The notes beneath the pieces were generated by a model. It did not search any database. It had not been told where the DNA came from and saw nothing but the letters and a program-made list of their open reading frames with translations. Of a stretch of 64,000 nucleotides of DNA, positions 38,333 through 47,009 are shown piece by piece (position 1 is the stretch's first letter; each line of letters begins with the position of its first letter). The position numbers and the translations under genes are program-made. Origin of the DNA: JABMQB01 sp963666575 (GTDB taxonomy: Bacteria; Bacteroidota; Bacteroidia; Bacteroidales; Prolixibacteraceae); the NCBI GenBank assembly GCA_963666575.2, contig CAXXYG010000027.1:558001-622000 (forward strand), read 5' to 3'.

Positions 38333-39268
38333 ATGAAAGTATCAGTCATTGGAGCAGGAAATGTAGGTGCAACTTGTGCGCAGGTTGTGGCTCAAAAAAA
38401 CATTGTGAAGGAAGTAGTGTTAGTCGATATCAAAGAGGGACTATCCGAAGGCAAATCACTTGATTTATGGCAAACAGCCCCTATTAACTATTACGATACC
38501 AAATTAACCGGTTCAACTAACGATTACACGAAAACCGAAGGTTCAGAAGTAGTTGTTATTACATCAGGTGTTCCTCGTAAACCAGGAATGAGCCGTGACG
38601 ACTTGATTTCAATTAACGCAGGTATCGTTAAAAGTGTTACTGAAAACGTTATTAAATATTCGCCTAATGCGAAAATTATTATCGTTTCAAACCCACTGGA
38701 TGTGATGACTTATGCAGCTTTTGTAACTGCAAAAAAGCCAAAAACTGAAATTATGGGTATGGCTGGTATTTTAGACACTGCTCGCTACAAAGCATTTTTA
38801 GCTGAAGCTTTAGAAGTTTCTCCTCGTGATATTCAAGCTCTGTTAATGGGTGGCCACGGCGATACAATGGTTCCACTACCTCGTTATACTACAGTTGCAG
38901 GTATTCCTGTAACACAATTAATCGATGAAGATAAATTAAATGCTATTATCGACCGTACTAAAAAAGGTGGTGGCGAATTAGTAAATCTTATGGGAACTTC
39001 AGCCTGGTATGCTCCGGGTTCAGCAGCAGCTCAAATGGTTGAAGCTATTATTATGGATCAAAAACGTATTTTCCCTTGTTGCATTAAACTTGATGGCGAA
39101 TACGGCCTAAACGATATGTTTGTTGGAGTACCAGTTGTTTTAGGGAAAAATGGTATTGAAAAAGTAATTGAAGTTGATCTGAATAAAGATGAAAAACAAT
39201 TACTAGTTGATTCAGCCAATTCTGTTAAAAAAGTAATGGACATTCTGAATGATATGAATATTCTGTAA
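38333..39268 (+). CDS. mdh: Malate dehydrogenase
   Basis: The 311-residue enzyme oxidises malate to oxaloacetate with NAD in the TCA cycle. It has the dinucleotide-binding loop GAGNVGATCA near the start, the substrate-binding arginine motif SGVPRKPGMSRDDL, and the catalytic histidine in GGHGDTMVPLPR. The RKPGMSR form is characteristic of malate rather than lactate dehydrogenase, and the type is the LDH-like MDH found in Bacteroidota and Chlorobi. The gene is monocistronic with its own terminator. Confidence 0.95.
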   Translation: MKVSVIGAGNVGATCAQVVAQKNIVKEVVLVDIKEGLSEGKSLDLWQTAPINYYDTKLTGSTNDYTKTEGSEVVVITSGVPRKPGMSRDDLISINAGIVKSVTENVIKYSPNAKIIIVSNPLDVMTYAAFVTAKKPKTEIMGMAGILDTARYKAFLAEALEVSPRDIQALLMGGHGDTMVPLPRYTTVAGIPVTQLIDEDKLNAIIDRTKKGGGELVNLMGTSAWYAPGSAAAQMVEAIIMDQKRIFPCCIKLDGEYGLNDMFVGVPVVLGKNGIEKVIEVDLNKDEKQLLVDSANSVKKVMDILNDMNIL

Positions 39269-39297
39269 TTTTCACAGATAAAAAAATACATTTGAAG

Positions 39298-39335
39298 CGG
39301 ATGGTCAATTAATTTTGATCATCCGTTTTCTTTTT
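39298..39335 (+). terminator. Terminator of mdh
   Basis: An inverted repeat CGGATGGTCAA/TTGATCATCCG with a short AT loop is followed by TTTTCTTTTT. Confidence 0.8.
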
Positions 39336-39346
39336 ATCTTTATGCC

Positions 39347-39775
39347 ATGCAATACACAATTTCTTTATTAATTATAGAATTGGAAAAAAACAATTTCCAC
39401 CCTATGATCCGTTCAACATTTATTGATGGAACTAAAGGATATTGGATAATCGATACCGGTGCTTCAAAATCCGTTTTCGATAAATCATTACATTCATTGT
39501 ATAAAGAAATTGAACCGGATGGTGATTCAGAGATGCACTCAGCAGGAATTTCCGAGAATATGATAGAAACTTCCTCGGGCGAAATAAAATCAATTTTATT
39601 TGGCAAATATAGAGTTCGAAACTTTAGGACAGCACTTATCGACCTTACACATATTAACCAGCTATACGAGAAATACTCCGATAAACGAATATGTGGCTTG
39701 ATTGGTGGCGATTTTCTGGTAAAACACAAAGCTATTATCGATTACGCTAAAAAAGAACTACGAATAAAAAAATAA
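39347..39775 (+). CDS. Retropepsin-like aspartic protease domain protein
   Basis: The 142-residue protein has a single aspartic protease signature: the catalytic loop IIDTGAS (Asp36) and a downstream hydrophobic-hydrophobic-Gly piece, ICGLIGGDFL, equivalent to the flap-side psi-loop of retropepsins. A protein this size would need to dimerise to form an active site. No signal peptide is evident. It begins 12 bases after the mdh terminator. Bacteroidota carry small clan AA proteins of this type with unknown substrates. Confidence 0.75.
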   Translation: MQYTISLLIIELEKNNFHPMIRSTFIDGTKGYWIIDTGASKSVFDKSLHSLYKEIEPDGDSEMHSAGISENMIETSSGEIKSILFGKYRVRNFRTALIDLTHINQLYEKYSDKRICGLIGGDFLVKHKAIIDYAKKELRIKK

Positions 39776-39791
39776 ATTTCATTTTTTTCAA

Positions 39792-39799
39792 TATATTTG
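39792..39799 (+). promoter_or_regulatory. Possible -7 box
   Basis: TATATTTG fits the TAnnTTTG consensus and lies 20 bases upstream of the following small gene. No clear -33 element is seen. Confidence 0.35.
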
Positions 39800-39818
39800 C
39801 TGCCTATTGAATTTTTAA

Positions 39819-40220
39819 GTGAAGAGAAACAAACACATATCAAAAAAACTGATTGTAAAAATTGCACTGTTTGCAGTTATTATTGTATCTGCACTTTTAA
39901 TCGATGAATTTATTGACGATGGTATTATCAATATTGATACCATTGAAAATAGTGCTAAAACAAATATTAATGTTGACCAAACTTATTTTTTTAATATTGT
40001 AAAGCCCATCAATTTAAAATCAAACACTGAGCAGCAAACCTGCCATTTATTTCAACGAACTCAAAATAAATTTTTGCAGAAATACCATAACACCAGGGCA
40101 TTTTTTCATTTTAAATCAGAAAAGAAAATTCCATTACCGCCCAAAATTTTAGCTTTTCATTTTACGGAATTTAATTTCCACCACTTTTCAAATCCCGACG
40201 ACCTACCTCCGGTTGTTTAA
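39819..40220 (+). CDS. Small single-pass membrane protein of unknown function
   Basis: The frame opens with GTG and encodes 133 residues. After a basic start (KRNKHISKK) there is one membrane helix (about 11-28), then a polar region with several His and Phe residues and an end rich in Pro and Asp. The positive-inside start suggests its C-terminus is periplasmic. It lies 91 bases before secDF on the same strand. I recognise no family, and the GTG start is not certain. Confidence 0.55.
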   Translation: MKRNKHISKKLIVKIALFAVIIVSALLIDEFIDDGIINIDTIENSAKTNINVDQTYFFNIVKPINLKSNTEQQTCHLFQRTQNKFLQKYHNTRAFFHFKSEKKIPLPPKILAFHFTEFNFHHFSNPDDLPPVV

Positions 40221-40311
40221 TTTCTCTCCTAAGTCATTAATTTATATTAATTGACTTTCAGCATTGCTTACAATATAAAATCATATAATTTTTAAACATA
40301 ATCTAAAAAAA

Positions 40312-43300
40312 ATGCAAAACAAAGGTGCAATTTTTACATTTGCCATTTTACTGGCAGCTGTGTGTTTATACCAATTAACCTTTACTTATAAGGCTAACAA
40401 AGTTGAAAAAGACGCAGTAGAATATGCCCAGGGCGATCCGGTAAAAGAGGCTTTTTACCTCGATTCGATTAATGGAGAAGTAGTATACAACTTTTTTGGG
40501 CTTCAAAAATTTACTTACAAAGAAGTTAAAGAACTGGAAATGAACCTGGGTCTTGACTTAAAAGGTGGTATGAATGCTACCCTTGAAGTATCAGTTATCG
40601 ATATTGTTAAAGCAATGTCGAACTACAGCAAAGATTCAACATTTATTGCCGCTCTTGACAAAGCACAGATAGCGCAAAAAAACAGTCAGGAAGATTTTGT
40701 TTCTCTATTCGGAAAATCGTTTGAAGAGACAGACCCGTTTGCAAAGTTGGCAGCTGTGTTTAATACTCGCGAACTTCAGGGAAGGATCAATCCAAATACT
40801 ACAAATGCCGACGTATTAAAAGTAATCAGGGAAGAAACCGATGCTGCTATTGATAATGCCTTCGAAATTATTCGTACACGTATCGACCGTTTTGGTGTAG
40901 CTCAACCTAACATTCAACTACTACAAACAAAAGGCCGAATCTTAGTTGAACTACCAGGCGTTGACAATCCTGAAAGGGTTCGTAAACTTCTGCAAGGAAC
41001 AGCTACTCTAGAATTTTGGGAAACTTACGATAATCAGGAAGTTTACCAATACATGCTGGAAGTAAACCAAAAAATTAAAGATTTAGAAGCTGCAAATGTA
41101 GGAGAAGAAACTGTTGCTGAAGAAATTGAAGAAGAAACTGCAGAAGTAGAAGAAACTGATGCGACATCTGATGTTTCATCTCTGTTAGATGAATTGGAAG
41201 AATCTCCAACTGATTCAACAGCCCCAGGTTTAGATAACCTTGAGAACTTCCAAAAAGAATATCCTCTTTTCGCACTTTTAACTCCTTCAACCGATCAAAC
41301 AGGTAATTTAATGCGTGGCCCGATTGTTGGAACTGCCCACACAAAAGATATTGCAAAAATTGATGCCTATTTTGCACAACCTATAATTAAAAACATTCTT
41401 CCACGCACACTTATTCTGAAATGGACAGCTAATCCAATTGATGATGCAGGCAACTATTTCAGATTAATTGCCCTTAAAGTTACAACCCGCGATGGACAAC
41501 CTCCATTAACAGGTGATGTAATTACCAATGCCCGTCAGGATTTTGACCAATTTGGCAATAATCCAGAGGTTGCTTTTTCAATGAATGCTGAAGGTTCTAA
41601 AATATGGTCGAGGCTAACAAAAGAAAACATTGGTAAATCAGTAGCTATCGTGCTCGATGGTTATGTAAGGTCACACCCAACAGTCCAGAACGAAATTTCG
41701 GGAGGAAGTTCAAGTATTACTGGTTTAGAAAGTATTGATGAGGCAAAAGACCTTGCAAACATTCTTAAATCAGGAAAAATGCCAGCTCCTGCGCATATCA
41801 TTCAGGAAGATATTGTTGGCCCTTCATTAGGAAAAGAAGCTATCAATAGCGGATTCTACTCATTTATGATTGCTTTTGCCCTCGTTTTGGTTTATATGTT
41901 TTTCTTTTATAGTAAACGTGCTGGTTTAACATCCAATATTGCTTTAATTATCAACATGTTCTTTATCATCGGGGTTTTGGCTTCATTGGGAGCCGTATTA
42001 ACACTGCCAGGTATTGCCGGTATTGTCCTCACAATAGGTATGTCGGTTGATGCGAACGTGCTTATTTATGAACGGGTACAGGAAGAACTTAGGGCCGGAA
42101 AAGGCATAAGGCTCGCAATTACCGATGGTTATAAAAATGCCTATTCTGCAATTATCGATGGACAGGTAACAACCTTATTAACTGGTGTGGTACTTTATTT
42201 ATTTGGTTCAGGCCCTATTAAAGGTTTTGCAACTACATTAATAATTGGTATTCTTACTTCTCTTTTCTGCGCCATATTTATTACACGCTTAATTTTTGAA
42301 TGGCAATTAAAGAAAAATATTAAAATCACCTTTACTTCAAAATTAACCGACAATTGGTTAAGAAATACTGCTATTAAATTTCTTGAAAAAAGAAAAACAT
42401 ATTATATTATTTCAGGTGCACTTATTATCCTTTCAATTGGATCATTAGCAACCAGAGGTTTAAACCAAGGTATTGATTTTAAAGGTGGGCGTTCATACGT
42501 TGTTCGGTTCGACCAGGATGTAAAAGTTGATGAAGTACGTACTGCATTAGCCGAAGTATATAGCGAAGCTCCTGAAGTAAAAACCTTCGGTGATAACAAT
42601 ACTGTAAGGATTACAACCGACTATAAAATTGAGGAAGAGACGGAAGACATTGATAACGAAGTTGAAGCACTACTCCTACAAGGTTTACAAGCAACAGGTT
42701 TGATTAAATCTGATGTTACAATTGCTGAATTTGAAAAAGATTACCGTCAAAGTTCTCAAAAAGTAGGCGCAACTATTTCGGATGATATCCGCAAAGATGC
42801 AGCAATTTCGATTGCTTTTGCTCTGGTTATTATATTCCTATATATTTTAATCAGGTTCCGTAACTGGCAGTATGGATTAGGAGCTGTTGCCGCCCTAACG
42901 CACGATTCACTAATTGTACTTGGTATTTTCTCTATGTTCTACAGTATTTTACCATTCTCATTAGAAATCGACCAGGCATTTATCGCAGCCATTCTTACAG
43001 TAGTAGGTTACTCTATTAATGATACTGTGGTTGTTTTTGACCGTATCCGTGAATACCTCGGATTACATCCTAAAAAAGAACGGGATGTAAATGTAAATAA
43101 TGCATTAAACAGTACACTTCGCCGTACATTTAGTACATCACTTTCAACATTTGTTGTATTGTTGGCGATCTTCCTGTTTGGTGGAACAACTATCCGTGGA
43201 TTTACATTTGCACTGTTAGTTGGTGTTGTAGTGGGAACCTATTCTTCACTATTTATTGCCACTCCAATTGCATTTGATACAATGAAACGAACTGCAAAAA

Positions 43301-43323
43301 TTATTACTAAAAGAAAAAAATAA
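40312..43323 (+). CDS. secDF: Protein translocase subunit SecDF (fusion)
   Basis: This 1,003-residue protein fuses SecD and SecF, which use the proton motive force to pull secreted proteins through SecYEG. The SecD half has the MNLGLDLKGGMNATLEVS motif, the P1 domain region with IRTRIDRFGVAQP, and GMSVDANVLIYERVQEELRAGK in its helices. The SecF half starts around residue 690 with GLNQGIDFKGGRSYV and has VGYSINDTVVVFDRIRE. A very acidic stretch with many Glu lies at about residues 262-305. It should be the main export motor for the many secreted proteins here. Confidence 0.96.
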   Translation: MQNKGAIFTFAILLAAVCLYQLTFTYKANKVEKDAVEYAQGDPVKEAFYLDSINGEVVYNFFGLQKFTYKEVKELEMNLGLDLKGGMNATLEVSVIDIVKAMSNYSKDSTFIAALDKAQIAQKNSQEDFVSLFGKSFEETDPFAKLAAVFNTRELQGRINPNTTNADVLKVIREETDAAIDNAFEIIRTRIDRFGVAQPNIQLLQTKGRILVELPGVDNPERVRKLLQGTATLEFWETYDNQEVYQYMLEVNQKIKDLEAANVGEETVAEEIEEETAEVEETDATSDVSSLLDELEESPTDSTAPGLDNLENFQKEYPLFALLTPSTDQTGNLMRGPIVGTAHTKDIAKIDAYFAQPIIKNILPRTLILKWTANPIDDAGNYFRLIALKVTTRDGQPPLTGDVITNARQDFDQFGNNPEVAFSMNAEGSKIWSRLTKENIGKSVAIVLDGYVRSHPTVQNEISGGSSSITGLESIDEAKDLANILKSGKMPAPAHIIQEDIVGPSLGKEAINSGFYSFMIAFALVLVYMFFFYSKRAGLTSNIALIINMFFIIGVLASLGAVLTLPGIAGIVLTIGMSVDANVLIYERVQEELRAGKGIRLAITDGYKNAYSAIIDGQVTTLLTGVVLYLFGSGPIKGFATTLIIGILTSLFCAIFITRLIFEWQLKKNIKITFTSKLTDNWLRNTAIKFLEKRKTYYIISGALIILSIGSLATRGLNQGIDFKGGRSYVVRFDQDVKVDEVRTALAEVYSEAPEVKTFGDNNTVRITTDYKIEEETEDIDNEVEALLLQGLQATGLIKSDVTIAEFEKDYRQSSQKVGATISDDIRKDAAISIAFALVIIFLYILIRFRNWQYGLGAVAALTHDSLIVLGIFSMFYSILPFSLEIDQAFIAAILTVVGYSINDTVVVFDRIREYLGLHPKKERDVNVNNALNSTLRRTFSTSLSTFVVLLAIFLFGGTTIRGFTFALLVGVVVGTYSSLFIATPIAFDTMKRTAKIITKRKK

Positions 43324-43340
43324 TATCAGTCAATAATTAT

Positions 43341-43376
43341 AAATCCGGTGACAATTGTTGCCGGATTTTTTATTTA
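43341..43376 (+). terminator. Terminator of secDF
   Basis: AAATCCGG/CCGGATTT arms with an internal ACAATTGT palindrome are followed by TTTTTATTT. Confidence 0.85.
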
Positions 43377-43453
43377 TTTCAATTTCCGTACATTTTGTAT
43401 CTCAGAAACCATTAAAAAAATCAATTTCAGAACAAATTGAAAAATCTGATTTG

Positions 43454-43461
43454 TATATTTG
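43454..43461 (+). promoter_or_regulatory. Possible -7 box of tatA
   Basis: TATATTTG matches the TAnnTTTG consensus 18 bases before the tatA start. The -33 element is not clear. Confidence 0.4.
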
Positions 43462-43478
43462 TCCAAAATTAGTTTACG

Positions 43479-43748
43479 ATGACGAATTATATATTATTCA
43501 TTAGTGGAGGCGAAATAGTAATGGTCATGCTTATTGCCCTTCTGTTTTTTGGATCAAAAGCAATCCCCGATATTGCCAAAGTAATGGGAAAAGGGCTACG
43601 CGAATTTAAAAAAGCTACCAATGAAATTAAAAGGGAAATAAATGCCCAGACTTCTGATTTAAAAGAAGACATCAACGATGTGACTTCAATTGTTGAAAAA
43701 GAAAAAAAAGATATTACAAAAGGAATTACTGACCATTTTGAAGATTAA
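43479..43748 (+). CDS. tatA: Twin-arginine translocase subunit TatA/TatE
   Basis: The 89-residue protein has one N-terminal membrane helix (about 10-28), the FFGSKAIPDIAKVMGKGLREFKKA hinge and amphipathic helix, and a charged helical tail, the standard TatA build. The FG at the hinge and the P in AIPD are conserved in the family. It would form the pore for folded proteins. No tatC is present in the window. Its stop lies 22 bases before the antiporter gene. Confidence 0.9.
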   Translation: MTNYILFISGGEIVMVMLIALLFFGSKAIPDIAKVMGKGLREFKKATNEIKREINAQTSDLKEDINDVTSIVEKEKKDITKGITDHFED

Positions 43749-43770
43749 ATAAAATTCAAGCAGTACTAAA

Positions 43771-44805
43771 ATGCTACTAGTCCTATATTCAATCGCTATG
43801 CTGGCCTGTTTTTTATTTCTGGCCCGTATTGTCGATCTGTTTTTTATTTCTTCTCTCGACAAAATTTCCAATAAATTAAAACTTTCAAGTGATGTTGCCG
43901 GAGCAACACTTATGGCAGCCGGTTCGAGTGCACCTGAACTTTTTGTTGCTTTATTTTCAGTATTAAAGCCAGGAGAACATCAGGGTATTGGTATTGGGAG
44001 TATCGTAGGTAGCGCCCTGTTTAATATATTAGTAATTGTTGGTATTGCCTCAATTGTCCGAAAATCAAAACTTACATGGCAACCAATTCTGCGCGACCTT
44101 ATATTTTACCTACTGGCTGTTGGCCTTCTTGTTTGGGGTATTTGGGATGGTAATTTTTCACTAACAGAAGCAATTGCCTTCTTAATTATCTACGGTATTT
44201 ACGTTATAGCAGTACTTTATTGGAAGAAAATTTTACCCTACACCGATAATCTTTTTGAAGCAGGTGAAGAAGAAGATTGTGGTGGAAAAGGTTTTATTGG
44301 TTTATTTGACAGACTTCTTTGCAAGTTATTCCCGGCAAAAGAAAAATACTACCTCATATTTTTTATATCAATTGTTTTAATTGCTGCATCAAGTTGGGTG
44401 TTGGTTGAGCTGGCGGTTGGTGTATCCGAAATTTTGCATATTCCTGAAGTAATAATAGCCTTAACAGTTATCGCTATAGGCACCTCAGTTCCCGATCTTA
44501 TTTCGTCGGTTATTGTTGCCAAACAAGGACGCAGCGATATGGCCGTAAGTAATGCAATAGGATCAAACATATTCGATATTCTGGTTGGCCTAGGACTACC
44601 ATTTTTAATTGTAATGATTATCGATGGAGGTGTCATTGATGCAAGTACATCAAACTTGTTCACATCCTCTATAATACTTTTTGCTTCGGTGATTTTCCTT
44701 TTTATAATGTTGGTTATCAGCAAATGGAAAGTAGGCAGGTTGTCAGGAATTATTTTGTTACTTCTATATATTTTATACCTTGCCCGCGAAATACTTATTT
44801 CATAA
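43771..44805 (+). CDS. Calcium/sodium antiporter, CaCA family (YrbG-like)
   Basis: The 344-residue membrane protein has about ten helices in two inverted halves. Each half carries the alpha-repeat of the family: GATLMAAGSSAPELFVALFS region in the first and VIAIGTSVPDLISSVIVAKQG with GSNIFDILVGLGLP in the second. The Glu/Asp in these repeats bind the cation. Members exchange Ca2+ for Na+ or H+. A hydrophilic loop near residue 165-185 separates the halves. Confidence 0.92.
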   Translation: MLLVLYSIAMLACFLFLARIVDLFFISSLDKISNKLKLSSDVAGATLMAAGSSAPELFVALFSVLKPGEHQGIGIGSIVGSALFNILVIVGIASIVRKSKLTWQPILRDLIFYLLAVGLLVWGIWDGNFSLTEAIAFLIIYGIYVIAVLYWKKILPYTDNLFEAGEEEDCGGKGFIGLFDRLLCKLFPAKEKYYLIFFISIVLIAASSWVLVELAVGVSEILHIPEVIIALTVIAIGTSVPDLISSVIVAKQGRSDMAVSNAIGSNIFDILVGLGLPFLIVMIIDGGVIDASTSNLFTSSIILFASVIFLFIMLVISKWKVGRLSGIILLLLYILYLAREILIS

Positions 44806-44844
44806 TCAATTCGTTATTCACAACAGAAAAACAAAATAATTACT

Positions 44845-45513
44845 TTGATTGAAGCCAGAAACATAAAAAAATCATTTGGAAACCTTGAAGTACTTAAAGG
44901 TATTAACTTTCAGATACCTCATGGTAAACTTTATTCAATTGTAGGTGCTAGCGGAGCCGGAAAAACCACCTTGTTACAAATATTAGGAACTTTAAGTAAA
45001 CCCGAATCAGGCGAAATATTCTTTGACGGTAAAAATGTAGCAGCCTTACCTGAAAAAGACCTTTCATTGTTCCGAAACCAGGAAATTGGATTTGTATTTC
45101 AATTTCACCATTTATTACCCGAATTTACGGCACTTGAAAATGTGTGTATCCCCGCTTTTATTGGCAAAGTCCCAAAATCAAAAGCTGAAAAAAAAGCTGC
45201 CGAGTTGCTTGATTTTTTAGGATTATCTGACAGACTTGAGCATAAACCGTCAGAACTTTCGGGAGGCGAAAAACAGCGTGTTGCAGTTGCCCGTGCTTTA
45301 ATTAATAATCCTTCGGTTATAATGGCCGATGAGCCCTCAGGAAACCTAGATACTTCTAACAAAGAAGAACTTCATGATTTGTTTTTTAAATTGCGTGATG
45401 AATTTGGCCAAACTTTTATTGTTGTGACCCACGATGAACATTTTGCCGACCAGTCGGATAAAATTATCCACATAAAAGATGGAATAATTTATGACAATGG
45501 AAGTAATAAATAA
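44845..45513 (+). CDS. LolD-type ABC transporter ATPase
   Basis: The 222-residue ATPase has Walker A GASGAGKTT, Q-loop FVFQFHHLLPEF, signature LSGGEKQR, Walker B VIMADEP with SGNLD, and switch histidine VTHDEHF. The FQFHHLLPEFTALENV segment is a LolD hallmark, so it probably energises lipoprotein release from the inner membrane, with LolC/E partners elsewhere. I accept the TTG at 44845 as start because it gives the exact family N-terminus MIEARNI. The next gene starts 6 bases after its stop. Confidence 0.9.
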   Translation: MIEARNIKKSFGNLEVLKGINFQIPHGKLYSIVGASGAGKTTLLQILGTLSKPESGEIFFDGKNVAALPEKDLSLFRNQEIGFVFQFHHLLPEFTALENVCIPAFIGKVPKSKAEKKAAELLDFLGLSDRLEHKPSELSGGEKQRVAVARALINNPSVIMADEPSGNLDTSNKEELHDLFFKLRDEFGQTFIVVTHDEHFADQSDKIIHIKDGIIYDNGSNK

Positions 45514-45519
45514 TATGGG

Positions 45520-46290
45520 ATGATTAACGGTTCTGAACTAAAAAATTTCCTTGATGAAAAGGTGAAAAAATACAACCAGCCTTCGTTTATTACCTCCGAC
45601 CCTATTCAAATCCCCAAACAATTCAGCAATAAACAAAACATTGAAATTTCAGCATTCCTAACTGCAACAATTGCCTGGGGGCAAAGGCCAACAATCATAA
45701 AAAATGCAACACGTTTAATGGAAATAATGGACAACAATCCATTCCATTTTATTTCTACTTGTTCAGAAAATGATTTGACGGCTTTTGAAAATTTTAAGCA
45801 CCGTACTTTTAATGGCATTGATTGCCGGTATTTTATTCAATCAATAAAAAATATTTACACAAATCATGGTGGGCTGCAACAAGTTTTCGAAACCGGTTTT
45901 GTAAAAGATCAAACAATAAAATCTTCACTAGCATACTTTCGTGAAGTATTTTTTGAAAACAATGGGCCTAAAAGAATCCACAAACATGTTTCAAATGTTT
46001 TATCAGGATCAGCAGCAAAACGTTTAAATATGTTCCTTAGGTGGATGGTTCGAAATGATAATAATGGCGTCGATTTTGGAATATGGGACAAAATTCCTCA
46101 ACACAAACTTATGTTACCTTTAGACGTACATACTGGAAATATTTCCCGAAAATTAGGAATGCTTGAACGTAAACAAAACGATTGGAAAGCGGTTGAAGAA
46201 ATAACAAATAAACTTCGCATGTTTGATTCTTCTGATCCCATAAAATACGACTTTGCATTGTTCGGTTTGGGTATATTTGAGAAATTTTAA
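45520..46290 (+). CDS. TIGR02757 family protein
   Basis: This 256-residue soluble protein matches the Bacteroidota/Spirochaetota family TIGR02757 in length and in motifs: IEISAFLTATIAWGQRPTII region, FKHRTFNGIDC, LNMFLRWMVR and LPLDVHTGNISRKLG. The pattern of helices with a late Asp recalls helix-hairpin-helix DNA glycosylases, which is a structural guess only. It is 6 bases from the preceding ATPase gene and 2 bases from trmN6, so the three form one transcription unit. Confidence 0.85.
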   Translation: MINGSELKNFLDEKVKKYNQPSFITSDPIQIPKQFSNKQNIEISAFLTATIAWGQRPTIIKNATRLMEIMDNNPFHFISTCSENDLTAFENFKHRTFNGIDCRYFIQSIKNIYTNHGGLQQVFETGFVKDQTIKSSLAYFREVFFENNGPKRIHKHVSNVLSGSAAKRLNMFLRWMVRNDNNGVDFGIWDKIPQHKLMLPLDVHTGNISRKLGMLERKQNDWKAVEEITNKLRMFDSSDPIKYDFALFGLGIFEKF

Positions 46291-46292
46291 GA

Positions 46293-47009
46293 ATGGGGCG
46301 AAATAACTATTTCCAATTTAAACAATTCCGAATTATTCAGGAACAATCGGCTATGAAAGTGGGAACCGATGGTGTACTGATTGGTGCTTGGGCAAATATT
46401 ACTGATACTGCAAAAATTCTCGATATTGGAACCGGAACCGGGCTAATTGCCTTAATGTTAGCACAACGAAGTAAAGCTTCAATTACTGCAATTGAAATAG
46501 AAAAAATATCGATTGATGAAGCTCATTTTAATTTAAGCCAATCGCAGTGGGAGGACCGTATTTCTGTTATTCACCAATCGCTTCAGGAGTTTTCAGAAAT
46601 AAGCACACAAAAGTTTGACCTGATTATTTCTAATCCACCCTTTTTTGAAAACGATAAAAGAGCGGCAGAAATAAATAGGTCGAATGCCAGGCATTCTGAC
46701 CTTCTTTCGTACAATGATTTAATAGTTGGAGTTAATAAACTTTTAAATAAAAATGGAAGATTTGTTGTAATTTTCCCCAATACAGAAGGAGAAATATTTA
46801 TTCAAAAGGCAAAACAAAACAATCTGTTCCTCAATAAATTAACAAAAGTATTTCCTACTCCACAAAAACAAGTTAACCGTTATTTAATGGAATTTTCATT
46901 CATTAAAAAAGAGATTATCACTGCCTCTATTACAATTCGGGAAGGTATTAATTCAGAATATTCAGAAGCTTATAAAAAATTAACCAAAAATTTTTACCTG
47001 GCTTTTTAA
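46293..47009 (+). CDS. tRNA1(Val) adenine-37 N6-methyltransferase, TrmN6/YfiC-like
   Basis: The 238-residue enzyme has a Rossmann-type methyltransferase fold: the SAM-binding LDIGTGTGLIALMLAQR and the adenine N6-methyltransferase catalytic motif NPPFF in LIISNPPFF. The N-terminal FQFKQFRI...AMKVGTDGVLIGAWA segment is typical of YfiC/TrmN6, which modifies A37 of tRNA-Val. The specific tRNA target is inferred from the family. The TAA stop overlaps the stop of the convergent T9SS gene in a shared TTAA. Confidence 0.88.
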   Translation: MGRNNYFQFKQFRIIQEQSAMKVGTDGVLIGAWANITDTAKILDIGTGTGLIALMLAQRSKASITAIEIEKISIDEAHFNLSQSQWEDRISVIHQSLQEFSEISTQKFDLIISNPPFFENDKRAAEINRSNARHSDLLSYNDLIVGVNKLLNKNGRFVVIFPNTEGEIFIQKAKQNNLFLNKLTKVFPTPQKQVNRYLMEFSFIKKEIITASITIREGINSEYSEAYKKLTKNFYLAF

